A stretch of DNA of 6,635 nucleotides from Caldisericaceae bacterium (GTDB lineage: Bacteria; Calditrichota; Calditrichia; Calditrichales; Calditrichaceae), in contig JAGHBR010000451.1 in assembly GCA_021160885.1 (NCBI GenBank), positions 1 through 6,635 on the forward strand, given 5' to 3'. How positions within the stretch are numbered: the stretch's first letter is position 1; every line of letters starts with the position of its first letter. The notes beneath the pieces were generated by a model. That model worked only from the letters and a program-made list of their open reading frames with translations. It searched no databases and was not told the DNA's origin. The translations under genes and the position numbers were made by a program. Positions 1 to 5,548 of the stretch are shown here, one piece after another.

Positions 1-1508
1 ACCCAATTAGTCGTATTTTGCTTTAATTCAACTGAAGGCAATCCGGAAGGCGAATATTCAAACGTCGATTCCTTCTCCGGGAAAAAGCTGTAATCAAAAT
101 GCACCGGTTCCAATTCCTTAATATAATTGGAATCCATAATGGCAGGGAGAATCCCATTAGATAAAGTACATTCCCATTTTTCTCCGGGAATCCCCCCATA
201 GATATTGGGGCGCGTAATTTCAAAACGCACTAAATTCAGTGAATCTGGCTCCTGGTAAAAATTAACCGTTAATACACCAGAAAAGTTGCTTTTTACAATC
301 GTATTCAGAGCCAGGAGATTGAGGTTTGGAGCATTCGAAAATTTTATAATGAAATGATCAAGAAAGCCAGAAATAAGTTCTCCAGGTCTGGGGAAAATAT
401 CTAAAATGACAAAACCATTAAAAACGGTCAACCCCGAACTACCAAGCGCTACGCCATTTACAGCATCTTTTGTTTCTCCATAAGTATCGTTATCCGAGGC
501 TAAAATAGGACCTAAAGCCCGCCCCTCGGTATCCTCAAATTGAAGATACCAGTAATTTCCATTCGGATCACCTCGCCAGATTTGTCCATTTTGCGTAGTA
601 ACCCATAATTCGGCATCGCCAGTACTATAATCACTCCAGATGCTTAAGCCTGCAGGATTGTTGAACGGCAGAGCAGCTAATTGATTATAATTGAAATTGG
701 GGAAACTGTAAACATCATAACTCCATAAAAAGGAAGAATCATTCGCTGTTTTAGTAACAAAATAGCTTAATGACGAATACTCACCTCCAGCACGGTTTAA
801 ATTAACCAGTGTATGATTAGGAATCGTGTCTGTGCCTACTTCTCTAAAAATTTGAGCATCTTGAACTTCTAATTTTTTAACATAAAGATCTGTTCCGTCA
901 TCTCCCCATAAAAGTAAATAAGAGTAATCAAAGTCCATCTTTTTTATATTAAATCGAGGTGCATTCAGGATTATCCTCTGCCAGGTTTGTCCATCATCAT
1001 CTGTAAAGGCTAAAAAGCCATTGTCACCAGCCAACCAATACCGGCCTCTAAAAAAATCGTAAATAATAGTATTTAAGTTGTCCGTGGTCAGGGTGTCGAT
1101 AAAAGTGGTTTCTCCTGACGTCATATCATATCTAATGACCGTTCCCGCATCTCCACAAATAAGAGCAATTTGTTGAATGGCAATCTGTTGTAAAGGAGTG
1201 ACACGCATTATTTGTTCATTTGACTTCGATTGAGCCGCATAACTGTAACGAAAGGCAATTGATTTTAAATTTGCGTTTGTACCTAAATTAGAGGCTTCCC
1301 AGGTGTAGCCATAATTGTGGGTTCGGTATAACGTTCCCTGATCCCCAACTGCGAACAAATCTCTTAAATCAGGTTGCATGGCGATGACACTTCGCATCGG
1401 CAAATAATCAGCCTGTTCATGAATAACAAACCAGGCAGATTGAGCAACAAGTATATTTGAATAGATAAAAAATACAATCAATTGTAAAAGCCTGTAGCAT
1501 AGTTTCAT
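1..1508 (-). CDS. Secreted beta-propeller (Asp-box/Ycf48-like) protein with an Ig-like domain, 3' end beyond window
   Basis: An uninterrupted frame starts at ATG 1508-1506 and stays open to base 1, giving 502 codons without a stop; the gene therefore continues past the left edge. Residues 1-23 form a signal peptide (basic start, hydrophobic core, LVAQS end), so the product is exported. Asp-box/BNR-like blade motifs are visible: AVGDQGTLYRTHNYGYTW (53-70), LAGDNGFLAFTDDDGQTW (159-176), and weaker ones at ICGDAGTVIRYD (117-128) and LWVTTQNGQIWRGD (301-314). This pattern is known from Ycf48-like and sialidase-type beta-propellers; catalytic sialidase residues are not evident, so no enzyme activity is claimed. 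Residues about 366-432 (ILDIFPRPGELISGF onward, then HFIIKFSNAP) resemble a bacterial Ig-like domain of the Big_5 type. Such proteins in FCB bacteria often end in a sorting or FlgD-like domain, which would lie outside the window. The start is fixed by the signal peptide, the SD GAGGGAGG seven bases upstream and a good promoter. Substrate and partners are unknown. Confidence 0.85.
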   Translation of the reverse strand, partial: MKLCYRLLQLIVFFIYSNILVAQSAWFVIHEQADYLPMRSVIAMQPDLRDLFAVGDQGTLYRTHNYGYTWEASNLGTNANLKSIAFRYSYAAQSKSNEQIMRVTPLQQIAIQQIALICGDAGTVIRYDMTSGETTFIDTLTTDNLNTIIYDFFRGRYWLAGDNGFLAFTDDDGQTWQRIILNAPRFNIKKMDFDYSYLLLWGDDGTDLYVKKLEVQDAQIFREVGTDTIPNHTLVNLNRAGGEYSSLSYFVTKTANDSSFLWSYDVYSFPNFNYNQLAALPFNNPAGLSIWSDYSTGDAELWVTTQNGQIWRGDPNGNYWYLQFEDTEGRALGPILASDNDTYGETKDAVNGVALGSSGLTVFNGFVILDIFPRPGELISGFLDHFIIKFSNAPNLNLLALNTIVKSNFSGVLTVNFYQEPDSLNLVRFEITRPNIYGGIPGEKWECTLSNGILPAIMDSNYIKELEPVHFDYSFFPEKESTFEYSPSGLPSVELKQNTTNW

Positions 1509-1515
1509 GTACTGG

Positions 1516-1523
1516 CCTCCCTC
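1516..1523 (-). promoter_or_regulatory. Shine-Dalgarno site of the secreted propeller gene
   Basis: On the minus strand GAGGGAGG lies seven bases before ATG 1508. It supports this start over the downstream in-frame ATG codons. Confidence 0.8.
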
Positions 1524-1538
1524 ATTTACTCATAATGT

Positions 1539-1567
1539 ATTATATCCAAATATGAATCGAATATCAA
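1539..1567 (-). promoter_or_regulatory. Sigma-70-type promoter of the secreted propeller gene
   Basis: On the minus strand a -35 box TTGATA (1567-1562) is followed, after exactly 17 bases, by a perfect -10 box TATAAT (1544-1539). Transcription would begin near 1532, giving a leader of about 24 bases that contains the SD site. The match to consensus and spacing make this one of the strongest promoters in the window. Confidence 0.8.
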
Positions 1568-1604
1568 TGTTTTTCGTCATTTTTTTTATAATTATTAATT
1601 TAAA

Positions 1605-1647
1605 TTGACAGAATTCATTTTGAAAAAACTGTGATTCATTATAAATT
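1605..1647 (+). promoter_or_regulatory. Candidate promoter region of the glycosyltransferase operon
   Basis: Two alternative box pairs lie here. TTGAAA (1620-1625) is followed after 16 bases by TAAATT (1642-1647), the same -10 sequence as in the tRNA promoter of this window; this would start transcription near 1654 and give a leader of about 24 bases. A perfect -35 TTGACA at 1605-1610 has only a poor partner, TGTGAT at 1630-1635, with a long 19-base spacer. The surroundings are very AT-rich, so chance matches are likely and the choice between them is uncertain. Confidence 0.4.
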
Positions 1648-1677
1648 GGTGTTTATTAAAAATCCGGGAACAAATTG

Positions 1678-2829
1678 ATGATAGATTATTTATTGCTTAT
1701 ACTGGCTTTAAGTTTTTTTACAGCCATACTTTATTTTTACAAAGGATTGCTGAAATTACAAAAGCAAGAAAGGACCACAAAAACGCCCTTCATTTCGGTT
1801 GTTGTTTGTGCGCACAATGAAGAGAAAAACTTGCCCGATTGCCTGAAGAGACTGGCTCGCCAAACCTACCCGGCAGATAAAATTGAATTCATCATTGTGA
1901 ATGACCGATCTACTGATGGTACAACCCGGATTATCAATCATTACGTGCAAAAAGATCTCCGTTTTAAATGCCTGACCATTCATGACCGTTTGCCCGATTT
2001 TGCTCCTAAAAAGCGTGCTATCGATACGGCCATTCGGCAGGCCAAAGGCGAAATCATTTTATTAACCGATGCTGACGGACGACCGGGATTTCGTTGGGCA
2101 GAAACTATAGCCTCTTACTTTACGGAAGACACACACATGGTCATTGGTTACGCCCCATATCGGATAAAACCAGCCCGACACTTTATCAAGCGCCTTTTGG
2201 CCCTGGAATATCTTTCTCACGCCGCAGTGGCAGCTGCTTCCACAGGCCTGGGCTGGCCTCTAACCTGTGTGGGGACTAACATGGCTTACCGGAAAACTCT
2301 TTATTTTGAAGTCGGCGGATTTGGCCCCTACAAAGCACATATTTCAGGCGACGACGACTTATTTCTGACCTTAGTCCGTGAAACAGGTAAGTACAAAATT
2401 AAATATGCCAGTGATTATCACGCGCATGTATTCAACAATCCCCCCAGATTGTGGTCTAAGTTTCTGCACCAGCGCCTGCGTTATGCCAGCAAAGGTTTTG
2501 ACTATCCGGCCAAAGTTACCTTCGCACTGATTCTTTACTATCTGTTTAATGCGATTTTCTCCGTAAAAACAATATTGGGCATTGCGACCTTTTCTTTTTC
2601 CAGTTTTCTTGCCCTCTCCTGGGGCGTAAAAATGTTGGCCGAATTTTTGTTTATGAACAAAGCAGCCCGTATTTTAAAAGATATGAGATCATTAATCGTT
2701 TTTCCGCTTGTTTCTTTTTTGCATCCCTTTTACGTTGTTTTTTTTGGCGCCTTAGGTCAGTTGGGGTATTTTAAATGGGCTGAAGAAAAAATTGAATCTT
2801 CAGTACAAAATCCGGTGATTAATAAATAA
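1678..2829 (+). CDS. Membrane-anchored family 2 glycosyltransferase (first of a tandem pair)
   Basis: A 383-residue GT2 (GT-A fold) glycosyltransferase expected to sit in the inner membrane and transfer a sugar from an activated donor on the cytoplasmic side. One membrane segment at about 2-24 precedes the catalytic domain, and three follow at about 280-302, 303-325 and 338-362. Catalytic-domain landmarks: ISVVVCAHNEE at the nucleotide-binding first strand (39-49), NDRSTDG (75-81), the metal-binding DxD within LLTDADG (128-134), an acidic GDDD (224-227) at the general-base position, and QRLRY (265-269), which corresponds to the QxxRW motif but has Tyr in place of Trp. Donor and acceptor cannot be read from the sequence; related proteins make envelope polysaccharides or glycolipids. 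ATG 1678 is preferred to the TTG at 1675 because GGGA (1666-1669) sits eight bases before the ATG. The stop codon overlaps the next gene by one base, and that gene is a paralogue, so the two form an operon. Confidence 0.9.
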   Translation: MIDYLLLILALSFFTAILYFYKGLLKLQKQERTTKTPFISVVVCAHNEEKNLPDCLKRLARQTYPADKIEFIIVNDRSTDGTTRIINHYVQKDLRFKCLTIHDRLPDFAPKKRAIDTAIRQAKGEIILLTDADGRPGFRWAETIASYFTEDTHMVIGYAPYRIKPARHFIKRLLALEYLSHAAVAAASTGLGWPLTCVGTNMAYRKTLYFEVGGFGPYKAHISGDDDLFLTLVRETGKYKIKYASDYHAHVFNNPPRLWSKFLHQRLRYASKGFDYPAKVTFALILYYLFNAIFSVKTILGIATFSFSSFLALSWGVKMLAEFLFMNKAARILKDMRSLIVFPLVSFLHPFYVVFFGALGQLGYFKWAEEKIESSVQNPVINK

Positions 2830-3971
2830 TGAACGGAATAGTTGACTTATTGGGGCTGGCCGTTGTACTTTCCGGCTTTTATTTTTTAATTGCCTTCTTT
2901 TTTGGCTTGTTTCCTGAGCCCAAAATAATCGAAAGGTTCATAAAAAAACCACGGGTAGCGGTTCTTGTTGCCATGCGCAACGAACAGGACTACATCGCCG
3001 ATTGTCTTGCTTCTTTTAAAGAACAGACCTACCCTGTGCAATTATATGATGTGTTGGTACTAAATGATGCCTCCACCGATGACTCCCCGCAAATTGCAAA
3101 GCGGTTTGCTGAAGAAAATTCACACATTAAATTAATCGATGTGAAAGACAGTTATGCAGGCTTAAAAGGCAAAATGAATGTTTTAGCCCAGGGCTTAAAG
3201 CAAATTAACCACGAGATTGTTTTAATCACTGACGCCGATTGTGTAGTACCTGTCACCTGGATTGAAAACATGGTACGTTACTTTACGGACCATGTGGGCA
3301 TGGTCGGCGGCTTTACCAGCCTTTTCCCTTTTAGAGAAATAAAAATTTCAAAAGACAGTAAGAATCTGTTTGCACGGGTTCAAGCATTGGACTGGGCCTT
3401 TTTACAAACCATGAATGCTTTTAACAGTAATGCGGGCAAACCTATTAGTATTCTGGGCAATAATTTTGGCTTTCGTTTAAAAGCCTATCAACAGGTTGGC
3501 GGCTTTGAAAAAATTGGCTTTTCGGTAACTGAAGATTTTGCTTTAATGGAAGCCATTCGGCGTCAGACTGACTGGAAAATTATTCACACGATTGATCCCA
3601 AAACGGCCATTTACAGCCACCCATTGCCGGATCTAAAAAGTTTTTTTCAGCAACGCCTGCGTTGGATTAAGGGAGGTAGGTCCATGCGTCCCTGGGGCTA
3701 TTTTGTTACCATTTTTTCGGTTATTACACATTTGGCTGTTATTGCAAACCTGCTTTTAAATCAGGTTTCTTTATTCAACCTGGTACCTTTCCTCTTGTTG
3801 TTTACAGCTGATTTAATGGTTCTTTTGAAACCTCTCCGTCGTCTTAAAATAATGGGATTATTAAAAGATTTTTTGTTTTTTGAAATTTTTTATTTTGTTT
3901 ATCTGCTTATTTTTAGCGTTTTCGGGATTTTTAATACCAAGGTTATCTGGAAAGACCGCAAATTAAATTAG
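2829..3971 (+). CDS. Membrane-anchored family 2 glycosyltransferase (second of a tandem pair)
   Basis: A 380-residue GT2 glycosyltransferase with the same layout as its upstream neighbour: one N-terminal membrane segment (about 5-27), a cytoplasmic GT-A domain, and three C-terminal segments (about 291-313, 316-334, 347-368). Visible motifs are VAVLVAMRNEQ (43-53), LNDASTDDS (78-86), the metal-binding DxD in LITDADC (132-138), the general-base TED (234-236) and a complete QQRLRW (274-279). The last motif is typical of processive synthases of the cellulose/hyaluronan/PNAG type, but it also occurs in many non-processive GT2 enzymes, so polymerisation is not proven. The product is probably an envelope glycan or glycolipid made together with the first enzyme. 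Its ATG overlaps the previous TAA (TAATG), and a GGTGA (2814-2818) lies ten bases upstream, which points to translational coupling. The two proteins align along their whole length, for example DCL..(9)..QTYP and EI(I/V)L(L/I)TDAD, indicating an old tandem duplication. Confidence 0.9.
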   Translation: MNGIVDLLGLAVVLSGFYFLIAFFFGLFPEPKIIERFIKKPRVAVLVAMRNEQDYIADCLASFKEQTYPVQLYDVLVLNDASTDDSPQIAKRFAEENSHIKLIDVKDSYAGLKGKMNVLAQGLKQINHEIVLITDADCVVPVTWIENMVRYFTDHVGMVGGFTSLFPFREIKISKDSKNLFARVQALDWAFLQTMNAFNSNAGKPISILGNNFGFRLKAYQQVGGFEKIGFSVTEDFALMEAIRRQTDWKIIHTIDPKTAIYSHPLPDLKSFFQQRLRWIKGGRSMRPWGYFVTIFSVITHLAVIANLLLNQVSLFNLVPFLLLFTADLMVLLKPLRRLKIMGLLKDFLFFEIFYFVYLLIFSVFGIFNTKVIWKDRKLN

Positions 3972-3977
3972 CAATTC

Positions 3978-3993
3978 ATTCAAAATTTTGAAT
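3978..3993. repeat. Perfect 16-bp palindrome just after the glycosyltransferase operon
   Basis: ATTCAAAATTTTGAAT is identical to its reverse complement and begins six bases after the stop codon at 3971. As RNA it could fold only into a weak AT hairpin. A short T-run follows at 4014-4018, so it may act as a poor terminator, but it also merges into the heptamer array beside it. Confidence 0.5.
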
Positions 3994-4020
3994 TTTGAAT
4001 GCTGAATGTTGAATTTTTAA
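3986..4020. repeat. Degenerate heptamer tandem array A (TTTTGAA type)
   Basis: Five consecutive 7-bp units read TTTTGAA, TTTTGAA, TGCTGAA, TGTTGAA and the decayed TTTTTAA. The first four keep the ending TGAA. The same gap carries a second array with units ending in CGAA at 4130-4157. Function is unknown. Confidence 0.7.
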
Positions 4021-4072
4021 TGGGGGTTATATCGATACAGTTGATGCACTCCAAGATTGGGAGGCCCTTACT

Positions 4073-4096
4073 CTTACACTCTTATGCCCTTAACCC
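4073..4096. repeat. Degenerate octamer tandem repeat (CTTANNCY)
   Basis: Three consecutive 8-bp units read CTTACACT, CTTATGCC and CTTAACCC, preceded by a partial unit CTTACT at 4067-4072. It is a short pyrimidine-rich repeat in the convergent gap with no visible coding role. Confidence 0.45.
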
Positions 4097-4097
4097 G

Positions 4098-4144
4098 ATT
4101 CGAGCTTTGCCCCATCCCTTCGATTAAAAATTCGAAGCTCGAAT
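4098..4144. repeat. 10-bp inverted repeat (possible stem-loop) in the convergent gap
   Basis: ATTCGAGCTT (4098-4107) is the exact reverse complement of AAGCTCGAAT (4135-4144), with a 27-base loop. The right arm lies inside heptamer array B. A competing smaller hairpin pairs CTTCGA (4118-4123) with TCGAAG (4132-4137). There is no U-tract close after either stem that would make a standard terminator, though TTTTTT occurs at 4167-4172, downstream on the plus strand. Confidence 0.5.
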
Positions 4145-4157
4145 TTCGAAATCCGAA
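4130..4157. repeat. Degenerate heptamer tandem array B (NNYCGAA type)
   Basis: Four consecutive 7-bp units read ATTCGAA, GCTCGAA, TTTCGAA and ATCCGAA. Each ends in CGAA while the first positions vary. It contains the perfect palindrome ATTTCGAAAT (4143-4152). Unit length and shape match array A at 3986-4020, with C in place of T at the fourth position. Its role is unknown. Confidence 0.75.
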
Positions 4158-4209
4158 AATGATTGATTTTTTAACAACTTTGCGCGCTAAACTTACTGAC
4201 TTATTGGCA

Positions 4210-4242
4210 CGGAAAGGCCATTAAGGCAAAAATTCCTTTCCG
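4210..4242. terminator. 8-bp inverted repeat between convergent genes, possible terminator
   Basis: CGGAAAGG (4210-4217) pairs exactly with CCTTTCCG (4235-4242) around a 17-base loop. It lies ten bases beyond the stop of the lipoprotein gene (minus) and could serve transcripts arriving from either side. Neither strand shows a proper U-tract directly after the stem, so an intrinsic terminator is only a possibility. Confidence 0.4.
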
Positions 4243-4251
4243 CCTGGCTGT

Positions 4252-5325
4252 TTAATTTTGTTCGGTCTTAAAATCTTTTTTCAATTTTAACAACGCGCTA
4301 ATCATCATCAAGCCGCTCACCCTTTTGTCCTGTTCAAAAGATTCATTATAAGGAAGCAAATTGTATTTTTCTAAAAACTTACGTGCACGCGGCAAAGGCC
4401 AGGGACTGGCCGAATTTTCCAACGACTCAGTCCAAACTGTAGGCGTAAAAGCCAGAGATAAGCGATACAACACAATCGTAAATTCACCCAAATTCACATA
4501 TTCTTTTGGATAAAAACGCTGATCCGGGCAGCTCCATAGGATATGTTGCTTAAGCAATTGTCGAATGGCAACAGCTTGCAATTTATTGGCGGGCAAATCT
4601 TTAATTTCAAACTCATTGATTTCAGGATCAAATTGCCAGACTTGCGGAGGCGGTGTTGGTGTGCCCTGGAAAAGTTTTACAATTATTGTCGCCATTTCGC
4701 CGCGGCTCACTACTTTTTTAAACAAAAACGGATGCAATTCTTCCGGCGTTTGCTCCAACACCTTCTCTAACTTGTGAACCATGATCGCTGAGCTCTGTAA
4801 ATGCTTTTCGTTCAACTGCCCATTGAGCTGCAAATAGTTAAAGATAGAGGCAGCCTCCTGCCAGCGATGTAATCTGAGCAAATTGCGTAATTTTAAAATT
4901 TCAAGCTCTGTAATCAATGAATCCAACTGCAATCGTTTTAATACGGGCTTTACGGCATTAAGCAACTGCAAACTCTGCTCGTACTCTCCCCGATAAAAAG
5001 CGAGCTGCGCCCGGCTTATTGAAACAGGTGGCCAATCAAGCGAATTTTCGTTTATTATTGCAAGCCAGCTTTCAGCCTGTGGCAAATCCCCTCTTTTTAA
5101 AGCAATTTGAGCAAGACCGTTTAACGCTGGCGCGTAAGAGGGATTTTTAGCCAATGCCTTACGAAACTGAATTTCAGCCTGCACAAGTTCCTCATTTTGC
5201 AGAAACTTTTGCCCGTTTAAAAAATAGTTGCGAATCTGCTGGTTTTGGGTATTATGCTTAAGGAGCGAAGTGCAGGCAAAGAAAAACAATGTGAAGAAAA
5301 AGATTAAAAATATTTTAAATTTCAT
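4252..5325 (-). CDS. TPR lipoprotein with C-terminal SLH-like repeats
   Basis: A 357-residue protein beginning with a lipoprotein signal: Lys-2 and Lys-4, a very hydrophobic stretch, then FFFACTS with Cys18 as the probable lipidated residue. Phe at -3 makes the lipobox atypical. After Cys18 come TPR helices at about 31-64 and 65-98 (LNGLAQIALKRGDLPQAESW is typical), with weaker units at about 102-130 and 139-171; TPRs mediate protein contacts. The C-terminal half resembles SLH repeats: VVSRGEMATIIVKLF (205-219), then AIRQLLKQHILW with FYPKEYVNLGEFTIVLYRLS (253-290), and a weaker third at about 309-347. SLH modules usually bind cell-wall or secondary-polymer ligands, so this may be an outer-membrane or periplasmic anchoring or assembly protein; this is inference. 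GAGA lies five bases before the ATG. Only 33 bp separate the start from the upstream tRNA gene, so the two are probably cotranscribed. I recognise no specific named family. Confidence 0.8.
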   Translation of the reverse strand: MKFKIFLIFFFTLFFFACTSLLKHNTQNQQIRNYFLNGQKFLQNEELVQAEIQFRKALAKNPSYAPALNGLAQIALKRGDLPQAESWLAIINENSLDWPPVSISRAQLAFYRGEYEQSLQLLNAVKPVLKRLQLDSLITELEILKLRNLLRLHRWQEAASIFNYLQLNGQLNEKHLQSSAIMVHKLEKVLEQTPEELHPFLFKKVVSRGEMATIIVKLFQGTPTPPPQVWQFDPEINEFEIKDLPANKLQAVAIRQLLKQHILWSCPDQRFYPKEYVNLGEFTIVLYRLSLAFTPTVWTESLENSASPWPLPRARKFLEKYNLLPYNESFEQDKRVSGLMMISALLKLKKDFKTEQN

Positions 5326-5356
5326 GAATTTCTCATTTTAGTGGAAAGCAATAAAA

Positions 5357-5431
<75 letters not shown>

Positions 5432-5443
5432 TTACGTGGCATA

Positions 5444-5472
5444 AATTTAGCCTTTTTAAGGAATCCTGTCAA
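5444..5472 (-). promoter_or_regulatory. Sigma-70-type promoter of tRNA-Gly
   Basis: On the minus strand a perfect -35 box TTGACA (5472-5467) is followed after exactly 17 bases by TAAATT (5449-5444). Transcription would start near 5437, about six bases before the mature tRNA 5' end at 5431. It is the only good promoter ahead of the lipoprotein gene and may serve it too. Confidence 0.8.
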
Positions 5473-5487
5473 GAAATTTAATGTATT

Positions 5488-5517
5488 TAAAAATAGCGGC
5501 AGGCAAGGCAACCTGCC
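5488..5517 (-). terminator. Probable rho-independent terminator of the HPF/sigma-like gene
   Basis: Reading the minus strand, GGCAGG (5517-5512) pairs with CCTGCC (5503-5498) around an eight-base loop. The stem is followed by GCTA and then TTTTT (5493-5489). It lies about 30 bases past the stop codon at 5549 and ahead of the tRNA promoter, so it would separate the two transcripts. Confidence 0.65.
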
Positions 5518-5520
5518 ACT

Positions 5521-5535
5521 AATCCGAATTTCGGG
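5521..5535. repeat. Short inverted repeat related to heptamer array B
   Basis: CCGAA (5524-5528) and TTCGG (5530-5534) form an inverted repeat around a single T. The bases ATCCGAA at 5522-5528 equal the last unit of heptamer array B. It lies just after the HPF/sigma-like gene. At this length the match could be chance. Confidence 0.35.
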
Positions 5536-5548
5536 GGCTATGGCGGTT

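Noticed and set aside
23..223. 66-residue minus-strand ORF
   Set aside because: It lies out of frame inside the much longer open frame 1508-1, which has signal peptide, SD and promoter support.
1585..1645. TTTATAAT / ATTATAAA inverted repeat between the divergent genes
   Set aside because: Eight AT-only bases 45 bp apart in a very AT-rich region are expected by chance.
1675..1677. TTG as the start codon of the first glycosyltransferase
   Set aside because: ATG follows directly at 1678 and has better spacing from GGGA at 1666-1669.
1756..1983. 75-residue ORF antisense to the first glycosyltransferase
   Set aside because: No SD or domain content; it overlaps a well-supported GT2 catalytic domain.
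2094..2279. 61-residue ORF in another frame of the first glycosyltransferase
   Set aside because: A frame shadow of the catalytic domain with no recognisable features.
4020..4127. 35-codon plus-strand ORF beginning MGVISIQLMH in the convergent gap
   Set aside because: No SD, it runs through the repeat arrays, and its composition looks random.
3986..4157. Reading the repeat arrays as a CRISPR remnant
   Set aside because: Units are 7-8 bp with no spacers, far from the length of CRISPR repeats, and no cas gene is nearby.
4543..4777. Two short plus-strand ORFs opposite the lipoprotein gene
   Set aside because: Shadows of the minus-strand TPR/SLH coding region without start signals.
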